Below, in pieces: positions 1 to 6,726 of a stretch of DNA of 54,494 nucleotides; within the stretch, counting starts at the first letter, position 1; each line of letters begins with the position of its first letter. The notes below the pieces were generated by a model. It made no database searches. It had not been told where the DNA came from and saw nothing but the letters and a program-made list of their open reading frames with translations. Origin of the DNA: Janibacter anophelis NBRC 107843. Lineage in GTDB: Bacteria; Actinomycetota; Actinomycetes; Actinomycetales; Dermatophilaceae. The stretch is taken from NCBI RefSeq assembly GCF_001570945.1, contig NZ_BCSQ01000020.1, positions 1 through 54,494 of the forward strand, in the 5' to 3' direction. Both the position numbers and the translations under genes were made by a program.

Positions 1-681
1 GCGTCGATCTCCTCCGACCTCATGGACGTCAAGCGGCTCCAGGCCAACGACCAGATGACGGCCGACGCGGTGGCCCAGGCCCAGCAGGCCGTCGACCTCG
101 GGACCAGGGCGCGCTCCGGGGGCGACGTCCTGCACGCCCTGAGCACCCTCGAGCGGGCCGAGCACTACCTCGACACGGCCCTCGAGCGCTACCGCAAGGA
201 CGCCGACCGCACCGCCGCCCGGGCGGAGAAGTTCGACCGCCGCTACGAGCACGTCCGCTCCCGGATCGTCATGGTGGAGCGGCAGATCGACAGCCTGCGC
301 GGCCTCGTGGACGCGGGTCCGCGCACCCAGGTCAAGGAGGCCTCGCGCCAGCTCGCCGCGGCGCACTCGGCTCGCTCGCACGACCTCGACCAGGCGGCCG
401 AGCACCTCACCGAGGCCGAGATCCTCGTCGAGCGCGCCGTCGCGGCCGTCAACTCCCGCTCGAACGACCACCACGGGTTCGGCGGTGGGTTCGGTGGCGG
501 CATCGGCGGTGGCCGCAACAACGGCATCGACGTCGGCTCGCTCATCCTCGGCGGCATCCTCTCCGGCGGCTTCGGCGGCCGCGGCGGTGGCTGGGGCGGC
601 TCCTCCGGTGGATTCGGGGGCGGCAGCTTCGGCGGCGGCGGTGGCGGAGGCGGCGGCTTCGGCGGAGGTGGTCGTTTCTGA
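1..681 (+). CDS. TPM-domain protein, C-terminal part (5' end outside window)
   Basis: The reading frame is open from the first base of the window, so this is the 3' part of a longer gene. The visible 227 residues are a long charged helical region rich in Ala, Glu and Arg (probable coiled coil, about the first 150 residues), followed by a tail of almost pure Gly with Phe, Ser and Arg that ends in GGGGRF. A helical middle and Gly-rich tail upstream of a PspA gene is the arrangement of actinobacterial TPM-domain membrane proteins. The TPM domain itself would lie upstream of the window, so the family call rests on the tail and on the pspA neighbour 87 bases downstream. Confidence 0.7.
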   Translation, partial: ASISSDLMDVKRLQANDQMTADAVAQAQQAVDLGTRARSGGDVLHALSTLERAEHYLDTALERYRKDADRTAARAEKFDRRYEHVRSRIVMVERQIDSLRGLVDAGPRTQVKEASRQLAAAHSARSHDLDQAAEHLTEAEILVERAVAAVNSRSNDHHGFGGGFGGGIGGGRNNGIDVGSLILGGILSGGFGGRGGGWGGSSGGFGGGSFGGGGGGGGGFGGGGRF

Positions 682-768
682 CCGGCCCGCGCTCCCCCCT
701 TCGTCCTTGACCGCACGACCAGACCACCAGCACCACGACCGGCGGGAGACCGCCAGGAGGAACGCACG

Positions 769-1485
769 ATGACCAAGAAGCAGACCATCCTCGGCCGCGT
801 CAGCCAGCTGGCCAAGGCCAACATCAACTCCCTCCTCGACCGCGCCGAGGACCCTGAGAAGATGCTCGACCAGCTCGTGCGCGACTACACGAACTCGATC
901 GCCGAGGCCGAGGAGGCCGTCGCGCAGACCATCGCCCACGTGCGCATGGCCGAGGGCGACCTCAAGGCCGACCGCGAGGCCGCCACCGAGTGGGGCAACA
1001 AGGCCGCCGCCGCGGCCAACAAGGCGGACGAGCTCGCCGCTGCCGGTGACAGCGCCGGCGCCGAGAAGTTCACCAACCTCGCGCGGGTCGCCCTGCAACG
1101 CCAGATCCAGCACGAGGGCGAGGCCAAGGACGCCGAGCCGGCGATCGCCGCGCAGAACGCGCAGGTCGACCAGCTCAAGTCCGGTCTGGTGTCGATGAAG
1201 ACCAAGCTCGAGGATCTCAAGACCCGCCGCGACACCCTCGTCGCTCGGGCCCGCTCCGCCGAGGCCCAGTCGCGCGTGCAGGAGGCCATCGGGTCCATCG
1301 ACGTCATGGACCCCACGAGCGAGCTGGGCCGGTTCGAGGACCGGATCCGTCAGCAGGAGGCGCTCGTCCAGGGCCGCGCCGAGGCCCAGGCCACCACGCT
1401 GGAGGACCAGTTCGCCGAGCTCGAGGACCACAGCCAGGACGCGGAGATCGAGGCGCGGCTGGCCGCCCTGCGCAACAAGGGCTGA
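769..1485 (+). CDS. PspA/IM30 family phage-shock protein
   Basis: 238 residues, the usual size for PspA/IM30, and almost entirely helical with heptad-like Ala/Glu/Leu/Arg spacing. The N-terminus (TILGRVSQLAKANINSLLDR, then AEDPEKMLDQL) is the typical PspA amphipathic helix and first hairpin. The family forms ESCRT-III-like peripheral assemblies that protect or repair the cytoplasmic membrane. AGGAGG at about 755-760 supports the ATG at 769. It follows the TPM-domain gene and is followed by a strong hairpin and a small membrane peptide, suggesting a cell-envelope stress cluster. Confidence 0.93.
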   Translation: MTKKQTILGRVSQLAKANINSLLDRAEDPEKMLDQLVRDYTNSIAEAEEAVAQTIAHVRMAEGDLKADREAATEWGNKAAAAANKADELAAAGDSAGAEKFTNLARVALQRQIQHEGEAKDAEPAIAAQNAQVDQLKSGLVSMKTKLEDLKTRRDTLVARARSAEAQSRVQEAIGSIDVMDPTSELGRFEDRIRQQEALVQGRAEAQATTLEDQFAELEDHSQDAEIEARLAALRNKG

Positions 1486-1521
1486 GGCTGCCTCACCCGT
1501 CCCGGGATCATCGGGTCACCC

Positions 1522-1574
1522 GAGAAACCCCGCCTTCGCAAGAGTTCGGAACTCTTGCGAAGGCGGGGTTTCTC
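1522..1574. terminator. 26-bp perfect inverted repeat downstream of pspA
   Basis: Left arm 1522-1547 and right arm 1549-1574 are exact reverse complements over 26 bases around a single central base. The outer part of the stem is GAGAAACCCC/GGGGTTTCTC, so an A run on the left and a T run on the right give it terminator polarity on both strands. It lies 36 bases after the pspA stop. It is much longer than a normal intrinsic terminator, so a protein-binding or processing role is possible. Confidence 0.75.
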
Positions 1575-1659
1575 TTGTCCAGCGGCGCTGGCCCCTCCCG
1601 CGGGCCGGCGACTGCCAAAATCGTGCGACACAGCAGGATCCACGCGAAGGGGGAACGAC

Positions 1660-1818
1660 ATGTGGTGGTTGATCGGAGGCCTGGTCGTGGTGTGCGCCGG
1701 TCTGGGCGGGGTCATCGCCCCACGCGGCGGGACCATGAGCAGCGACGACATCGACGGTCACGCACGTGCGGCAGCGGAGACCATCAGCTCCAAGAACAAC
1801 GAGGGCCGCGGCCTCTGA
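1660..1818 (+). CDS. 52-residue single-pass membrane peptide
   Basis: Starts MWWLIGGLVVVCAGLGGVIA, one hydrophobic segment at residues 1-20, followed by a short polar tail with acidic and basic residues. GAAGGGGGAACGAC just upstream gives a good Shine-Dalgarno for the ATG at 1660; the frame runs on upstream but without a better site. It lies downstream of pspA beyond the long hairpin and ends 12 bases before the end of pth on the other strand. I do not recognise a family. A role linked to PspA is inference from position only. Confidence 0.6.
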   Translation: MWWLIGGLVVVCAGLGGVIAPRGGTMSSDDIDGHARAAAETISSKNNEGRGL

Positions 1819-1830
1819 GACCGAGGCCGA

Positions 1831-2421
1831 TCAGGGGCGCGGCGCGTGCACGACCTGCTGCGCGTCCGTCAGCCCCTTGTCGATGAGCAGCTCGACCGCG
1901 TCGGCGGCGTCGTCGATGAGGAAGGGCAGCTCCTTGCGCTCCGTCGAGCTGAAGTCCTTGAGCACGTAGCTCGCCGCGTCCATGCGTCCCGGCGGGCGAC
2001 CGATACCGATGCGCACCCGCAGGTAGTCCTTCGTCCCGAACGAGCTGGTGATCGAGCGCAGGCCGTTGTGCCCCCCTTCGCCTCCACCGAGCTTGAGACG
2101 CACCTCGCCGAAGGGGATGTCCAGCTCGTCGTGCAGCACGATCGTGCGCTCCGGCGGGACGGAGAAGAAGGTCGCCAGGCCCTTGGTCGGGCCCCCGGAG
2201 AGATTCATGTACGAGTGCGGCACCGCGATGATCGCGCGGACCCCAGGCGGGGGTCCGAGGCGGATCGACTCGGCACTCGCCCCGGCCTTGTGCGTGCGCA
2301 GCCGAGCGCCCGCGCGCTCGGCGAGGTGGTCGATGACCATCGCGCCGACGTTGTGCCGGTTGCCGGCGTACTGCGGGCCGGGGTTGCCGAGACCGACCAC
2401 GAGCCAGGTGTCATCACTCAC
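1831..2421 (-). CDS. pth: peptidyl-tRNA hydrolase
   Basis: 196 residues, typical for bacterial Pth. It frees tRNA from peptidyl-tRNA dropped by the ribosome. [21 protein letters not shown] at residues 5-25 is the family signature and holds the catalytic His of the NRHN motif; later [17 protein letters not shown] and [11 protein letters not shown] are the conserved substrate-binding blocks. It is normally next to rplY in actinobacteria; here rplY lies further upstream on the same strand, separated by an orphan gene on the opposite strand. Confidence 0.97.
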   Translation of the reverse strand: MSDDTWLVVGLGNPGPQYAGNRHNVGAMVIDHLAERAGARLRTHKAGASAESIRLGPPPGVRAIIAVPHSYMNLSGGPTKGLATFFSVPPERTIVLHDELDIPFGEVRLKLGGGEGGHNGLRSITSSFGTKDYLRVRIGIGRPPGRMDAASYVLKDFSSTERKELPFLIDDAADAVELLIDKGLTDAQQVVHAPRP

Positions 2422-2441
2422 GGGGCCCCACTCTAGGCAAT

Positions 2442-2473
2442 GACGAAGGGAGGTGAGCGCACCTCCCTTCGTC
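2442..2473. terminator. 14-bp perfect hairpin
   Basis: Arms GACGAAGGGAGGTG and CACCTCCCTTCGTC pair perfectly around the loop AGCG. It lies between the pth start and the small rightward gene. There is no T tract. It can stop leftward transcription arriving from rplY or act as a bidirectional barrier. The arms contain the CGAAGGG/CCCTTCG heptamer that recurs in this window. Confidence 0.6.
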
Positions 2474-2533
2474 GTCCACAGGAGTCGCGCACACGCACTG
2501 CGCCGTCACCTCCGGCGTGCCATCGTCTCGTCC

Positions 2534-2944
2534 ATGGCATCTGGACCCAAGGCTGTCCCCGACCTGAGCCCCCGCGAGGAGTTCGACATCCGTGCGCGCA
2601 ACCTGCGGATCCGGATGGCCACCTACGGTCGACGGCTCGACAACGTGCACAACCATCCCCACAACGACCTGAGGCCCGACGACGTGGTGATGCTGCGCGG
2701 GCGCCTCGACGACGCACGCGCAGGGCTGTTCGCAGCCGAGCAGCAAGCGAAGGACGACCTGCACGGCGCGTCGTTCGCGCTCGACTCAGCCGCTGATCTG
2801 GCCGATCGCATCGGCCGGCTGGGGCTGATCACCGGGCCGGCACCCCAGGAGTCCGTCGACGTCTTCGAGGCGCCACCCGGGTCCACGCCCGTGCTCGACG
2901 CGATCTTCTGGCTCCTCGAGGGCGGCCCGTTCCGCAGACCGTGA
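2534..2944 (+). CDS. hypothetical protein, 136 residues
   Basis: Not recognised. From MASGPKAVPDLSPREEFDIRARN it is a soluble, charged, mostly helical protein with an Asp/Arg-rich middle (RGRLDDARAGLFAAEQQAKDDLHG, shown here only as a description of the helix at about residues 55-78) and a hydrophobic end (VLDAIFWLLEGG). Third positions are strongly GC-rich in this frame, which supports real coding. Two earlier in-frame starts exist (2453 upward) but fall on the hairpin; 2534 is preferred although its ribosome site is weak. The gene sits opposite to pth and rplY and is bounded by hairpins on both sides. Confidence 0.55.
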   Translation: MASGPKAVPDLSPREEFDIRARNLRIRMATYGRRLDNVHNHPHNDLRPDDVVMLRGRLDDARAGLFAAEQQAKDDLHGASFALDSAADLADRIGRLGLITGPAPQESVDVFEAPPGSTPVLDAIFWLLEGGPFRRP

Positions 2945-2964
2945 CCTGACCACGGACAGACGAA

Positions 2965-2994
2965 GGGCGGGACCTCCGTGTGGAGGTCCCGCCC
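2965..2994. terminator. 13-bp perfect terminator hairpin, bidirectional
   Basis: GGGCGGGACCTCC (2965-2977) pairs perfectly with GGAGGTCCCGCCC (2982-2994) around the loop GTGT. It lies in the 74-base gap between the end of the rightward 136-residue gene and the end of leftward rplY, the expected place for a shared terminator. Confidence 0.75.
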
Positions 2995-3018
2995 GTCGTC
3001 ATGCGGTGTGCCGTTGGG

Positions 3019-3696
3019 TCACTCCTGCTCGGAGGACTCCTCGCCACCCTCGGTGGACTCCTCGCCATCGGCGGCCTCGGCGTCGGACTCGTCGTGCTCG
3101 ATGCCGGCCTCGGCCTCGGCCTCGGCGAGCTCGGCCTCAAGCTCCTCGGCGGAGATCTGCTGGGTGATGTTGACGACGAGCAGCTCCGGGTCGGAGGCGA
3201 GCGTCGCACCGGCGGGCATCTCGACCTCGCTGGCGTGGATCTGGGTGCCGACCTCGAGGCCCTCGACGGAGACCGTGAGGCTCTCGGGCAGGTTGGTGAC
3301 GTCGGCCTCGATCTCGAGGGTCTGCGCGTCGACCGTGACCACGGTCTCGGGGGCGGCGTCGCCCTCGACGTGGACGGGGACCTCGACGGTGACCTTCTCG
3401 CCGCGCTTGACCATGACGAGGTCGACGTGCTCGATGATCGGCTTGATCGGGTCGCGCTGGACGTCCTTGGCCAGGGCCAGCTGGTCGTCCTCGCCCTCGA
3501 CGGAGATGGTGAGCAGCGCGTTGGGGTTCTTCAGCGCCTGGAAGGTGTCGTGGAAGGGCAGCGCGAGGTGGATCGGGGCCTCGCCGTGGCCGTAGAGGAC
3601 CGCGGGGACCTTGTCGGCGCGACGCAGCTTGCGCGCCGCGCCCTTGCCGAACTCGGTGCGCTTGTCGGACACGAGGCGGATCTCGTCGGTGGACAT
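3019..3696 (-). CDS. rplY: 50S ribosomal protein bL25, long Ctc form
   Basis: 225 residues. N-terminal 5S-rRNA-binding L25 domain (RTEFGKGAARKLRR, VPAVLYGHG, ALLTISVEGE) followed by the C-terminal TL5/Ctc beta domain and a highly acidic tail of Glu, Ala, Asp and Ser. The start at 3696 (MSTDEIRLVS) is chosen because AAGGAG lies 6 bases upstream and L25 homology begins there; the frame stays open for another 37 residues with no homology. Transcription would run on towards pth across an antisense gene and two hairpins. Confidence 0.96.
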   Translation of the reverse strand: MSTDEIRLVSDKRTEFGKGAARKLRRADKVPAVLYGHGEAPIHLALPFHDTFQALKNPNALLTISVEGEDDQLALAKDVQRDPIKPIIEHVDLVMVKRGEKVTVEVPVHVEGDAAPETVVTVDAQTLEIEADVTNLPESLTVSVEGLEVGTQIHASEVEMPAGATLASDPELLVVNITQQISAEELEAELAEAEAEAGIEHDESDAEAADGEESTEGGEESSEQE

Positions 3697-3877
3697 GTGG
3701 TGCTCCTTGGTGTGGGGGTCGGCCCGCGCAGGGAGCGGGCGTGTCTCGGACGGTGGCCTCGACGCGGGACGCGGCGCGGACGGATGTCGACGCGCGGGAG
3801 AACCCACGGGGCGGCACCGCGTCGATCACGGATCGCTGCGACCGTGCAGCGTCCCTCGCCGAGGCAACCCCGAGATC

Positions 3878-4945
3878 CTAGTGGACCCGCTCGGGCTGCG
3901 ACAAACCGGTCCCGGAGCTGGCGCCGGCCACGTCCGCGGACGTGGCCGCGTGCACCGCGATGTCGACGTCGTCGGCGGGCGCGGAGGCGGCTGCATCCTC
4001 CCCTTCGCCCAGCTTGACCATGACGACGCCCGCGAGGACCGCCGCGCCCCCGAGCAGTTGGCCGGGCGTCATCGCCTGGCCGACGAGCACCCAGGCGAAA
4101 CCGATCGCGAGGAGCACCTCGCTCAGCCCGACGAAGGAGGCGACAGTGCCGCCCAGCGCCCGGGCGGCCGCGATCCCGCTGGCGTACGCGACGGCACCCG
4201 CGACGAGGGCCAGCTCGAGGACGGCCACCCACCACGGCAGGCTCGTCCCACCGAGGACCACGGTGCCGGTGGTCATCGACCACGGCAGCAGACCGACCGC
4301 CGCGGTGACGACGAGGCCCACGGCGCCGACGGCCAGGCCGCCACCGGCGAGGGCGATGGGCGGCAGCGAGTCACGCGTCTCGTGCGCGGCGACGAGGAAG
4401 AAGACGACGAGGCCGACCGCGGCGAGCAGGCCCCACAGCACACCGACGACGTCGAGACGGGCCCCCGAGGCGACGTCGAGGACGAGCACGAGCCCCACGA
4501 CGGCGGCCGCGACACCGGCGCTGGTCAGCACGCTCGGTCGACGCCCGTGCCGGGCCCACATCCACCCGACGATGAGCACCGGCGCGAGGTACTCCAGCAG
4601 CAGGGCGACGCCGACGGAGAGCCGCTCGACGGCCATGAAGTACGCGAACTGACACCCCGCGACCGCGAAGAGTCCGTAGGCCAGGGCCTGGCCGAGATTG
4701 CGCCGCAGGAGGTGCCACCGCCCGCGCATCGCGATGACGGTGGGGCCGGCGAGCAGCAGCGCCGCCCCGACGATGCGCAGGGTGACCACCGCTGCGGGAC
4801 TCCAGCCGGCCTCCATGAGCGCGGTCCCGAAGGTGCCCGACGAGCCGAAGGCCGCCGCGGAGAAGAGCGCGATGGCCAGCCCGACCACGAAGGGGGTCCG
4901 CTGCGCGGTGGAGTCGACGCTCGCCACGGGCGCTCCTGACGTCAT
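3878..4945 (-). CDS. EamA-family drug/metabolite transporter
   Basis: 355 residues with about ten hydrophobic segments in two halves, the EamA/DMT layout: GLAIALFSAAAFGSSGTFG near the start and LALVAGAVAYASGIAAARAL in the second half. The small-molecule substrate cannot be told. The tail after residue 310 is Ala/Asp-rich and cytoplasmic. It is divergent from a CGNR zinc-finger gene with only 55 bases between the starts, and an inverted repeat covers both ends of that gap, so the CGNR protein is its likely regulator. Confidence 0.9.
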   Translation of the reverse strand: MTSGAPVASVDSTAQRTPFVVGLAIALFSAAAFGSSGTFGTALMEAGWSPAAVVTLRIVGAALLLAGPTVIAMRGRWHLLRRNLGQALAYGLFAVAGCQFAYFMAVERLSVGVALLLEYLAPVLIVGWMWARHGRRPSVLTSAGVAAAVVGLVLVLDVASGARLDVVGVLWGLLAAVGLVVFFLVAAHETRDSLPPIALAGGGLAVGAVGLVVTAAVGLLPWSMTTGTVVLGGTSLPWWVAVLELALVAGAVAYASGIAAARALGGTVASFVGLSEVLLAIGFAWVLVGQAMTPGQLLGGAAVLAGVVMVKLGEGEDAAASAPADDVDIAVHAATSADVAGASSGTGLSQPERVH

Positions 4946-4995
4946 GAGTGAACTAACCTGTTGGTGATGACGCTAGACCTCGCTGACGTCAGGAG
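4933..4995. promoter_or_regulatory. 12-bp inverted repeat framing the EamA/CGNR divergent starts
   Basis: CTCCTGACGTCA at 4933-4944 is an exact reverse complement of TGACGTCAGGAG at 4984-4995. Each arm holds the palindrome TGACGTCA. The left arm overlaps the EamA start codon and the right arm ends 6 bases before the CGNR start. It may be a two-site operator, or the GAGG-type arm of each may serve as ribosome site. The role is inference. Confidence 0.5.
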
Positions 4996-5000
4996 TCAAC

Positions 5001-5546
5001 ATGACCTTTGCCCATGACACGGACGTGGCACTGCGTACGGCCGCCGCGCTCGTCAACACGAGCGGCCCCTCCCGCGACGAGGACGCCCTCGCGACCACCG
5101 ACGACCTGCGCGCGTTCTACGTCGAGTGGGGCTGGACCGGCCGATTCGACGGTGACGACGCAGAGCTGACCCAGGCGCGCGCTCTTCGCTCCCGCGTGCG
5201 CGCGGTGTGGCTCGCCAGCGAGGACGAGGTCACCACCGTCGACCTCGTGAACGAGCTGCTGCGCGACGGCCGAGCCCTCCCCCAGCTCGTCGAGCACGAC
5301 GACTACGGCTGGCACATCCACGCGACGGACGGCGACGCCCCCTTCGCCCGGCGGATGCAGGTGGAAGCCGCGATGGCCTTCGTCGACGTGATCCGCGCCG
5401 GCGAGCTCTCCCGCCTGCGCGTCTGCGCCGCCGACGACTGCGACGACGTGCTCGTCGACCTCTCCCGCAACCGCTCCAAGCGCTATTGCGAAGGGGGCTG
5501 CGGCAACCGCCTCGCCGCCGCCGCCTATCGGGCGCGGCACGGCTGA
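5001..5546 (+). CDS. CGNR zinc-finger (ABATE-domain) putative transcriptional regulator
   Basis: 181 residues. The C-terminus carries CAADDCDDVLVDLSRNRSKRYC followed by CGNRLAAAAYRARHG (listed as two blocks), the treble-clef CGNR finger with Cys pairs at about residues 142/147 and 163/167. The N-terminal helical part is the ABATE stress domain. The family is thought to bind DNA and is often beside EamA transporters, as here. TCAGGAGTCAACATG gives a good ribosome site. Confidence 0.88.
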   Translation: MTFAHDTDVALRTAAALVNTSGPSRDEDALATTDDLRAFYVEWGWTGRFDGDDAELTQARALRSRVRAVWLASEDEVTTVDLVNELLRDGRALPQLVEHDDYGWHIHATDGDAPFARRMQVEAAMAFVDVIRAGELSRLRVCAADDCDDVLVDLSRNRSKRYCEGGCGNRLAAAAYRARHG

Positions 5547-5576
5547 GCCCGGACCGACTGTCGTCCACTCCGTGGC

Positions 5577-5671
5577 CCGGAGTGGGGTCGGCGGCTGCCG
5601 AAGTCCTTCGTTGTCATGTGGTGAAGTTGTCGTTCTCGACTTCGGCTTGATGCTCGCCGACCCCACCCCGG
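5577..5671. repeat. 95-bp palindromic repeat element, copy 1
   Basis: Outer arms 5577-5593 (CCGGAGTGGGGTCGGCG) and 5655-5671 (CGCCGACCCCACCCCGG) pair with one mismatch over 17 bases. Inside lies a 48-base core, 5598-5645, that begins CCGAAGTC and ends GACTTCGG, a second inverted repeat. A second copy in opposite orientation lies at 31735-31828; the core is largely identical (for example TTGTCGTTCTCGACTTCGG in both). It is intergenic, after the CGNR gene and before the prs terminator. No coding or transposase sequence is present. Confidence 0.8.
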
Positions 5672-5705
5672 ACCTCTGCGCTCCAGCACAGCTCACCTGA
5701 CGCAG

Positions 5706-5737
5706 CGAGCCCCGCAGCCGGGGGGCTGCGGGGCTCG
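5706..5737 (-). terminator. terminator hairpin of prs
   Basis: CGAGCCCCGCAGCC and GGCTGCGGGGCTCG pair perfectly over 14 bases with loop GGGG. It begins 18 bases beyond the prs stop codon on the leftward strand. Confidence 0.8.
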
Positions 5738-5754
5738 TCCGGTCACGTGATGGC

Positions 5755-6726
5755 TCAGGTGAACAGGCTGGTGACCGAGCCGTCCTCGAAGACCTCACGG
5801 ATCGCGCGGGAGACGAGCGGGGCGATCGACAGGACCGTCAGGCCCTCGAACTTCTGCTCGTCGAGGAGCGGGAGGGTGTCGGTGACGATGATCTCCTCGG
5901 CGGCGCAGGCGACCATGCGCTCTGCGGCCGGGCCGGAGAAGATCGCGTGCGTGGCGGCGATGATCACGCCTGCGGCCCCGTCGGCCATGAGCGCGTCGGC
6001 AGCCTTGGTGATCGTGCCGGCGGTGTCGATCATGTCGTCGACGAGCACGCACCAGCGGCCCTCGACCTCACCGACGACGCGGTTGGCGACGGACTCGTTG
6101 GGCCGGTCGATGTTGCGGGTCTTGTGGATGAAGGCCAGCGGCACGCCGCCCAGCTGGCGCGACCACTGCTCGGCGACCTTGATCCGGCCGGCGTCCGGGG
6201 AGACGACGGCGAGCTTGCGGTCGCCGTACTTGTCCTTGACGTAGTCGGCGAGGATCGGCCGGGCCATGAGGTGGTCGACCGGGCCGTCGAAGAAGCCCTG
6301 GATCTGGTCGGTGTGCAGGTCGACGGCGATGAGCCGGTCGGCGCCGGCGGTCTTGAAGAGGTCGGCCATGAGGCGGGCGGAGATCGGCTCGCGGCCGCGG
6401 TGCTTCTTGTCCTGGCGGGCGTAGCCGTAGAAGGGCTGGACGACGGTGATCCGCTTGGCGCTGGCCCGCTTGAGGGCGTCGACCATGAGCAGCTGCTCCA
6501 TGATCGCCTCGTTGATCGGGGTCGCGTGGCTCTGCAGGACGAAGGCGTCGCACCCGCGCACCGACTCCTCGTAGCGCACGTAGATCTCACCGTTGGCGAA
6601 CTCGTACGCGCTGGAGGGGACGAGGTCCGTCCCGAGCTCCTCCGCGACGGCCTCGGCCAGCGCCGGGTGGGTCCGCCCGGTGAAGACCATGAGGTTCTTT
6701 TCCGTGGTCTTGTTGATACCGGTCAC
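5755..6726 (-). CDS. prs: ribose-phosphate pyrophosphokinase
   Basis: 323 residues. It makes PRPP from ribose 5-phosphate and ATP for nucleotide, His and Trp synthesis. Visible motifs: FANGEIYVRYEESVRG, PFYGYARQDKKHRGREPIS with the flexible-loop residues, DLHTDQIQGFF with the metal-binding His, and the PRPP-binding loop VLVDDMIDTAGTI near residue 230. Its ATG overlaps the glmU stop by four bases (ATGA), so the two are translationally coupled, the conserved glmU-prs order of actinobacteria. Confidence 0.98.
   Translation of the reverse strand: MTGINKTTEKNLMVFTGRTHPALAEAVAEELGTDLVPSSAYEFANGEIYVRYEESVRGCDAFVLQSHATPINEAIMEQLLMVDALKRASAKRITVVQPFYGYARQDKKHRGREPISARLMADLFKTAGADRLIAVDLHTDQIQGFFDGPVDHLMARPILADYVKDKYGDRKLAVVSPDAGRIKVAEQWSRQLGGVPLAFIHKTRNIDRPNESVANRVVGEVEGRWCVLVDDMIDTAGTITKAADALMADGAAGVIIAATHAIFSGPAAERMVACAAEEIIVTDTLPLLDEQKFEGLTVLSIAPLVSRAIREVFEDGSVTSLFT

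Noticed and set aside
5577-5671. Ordinary prs terminator
   Set aside because: A separate perfect terminator hairpin at 5706-5737 already serves prs; this element has a long conserved loop and a second copy elsewhere.
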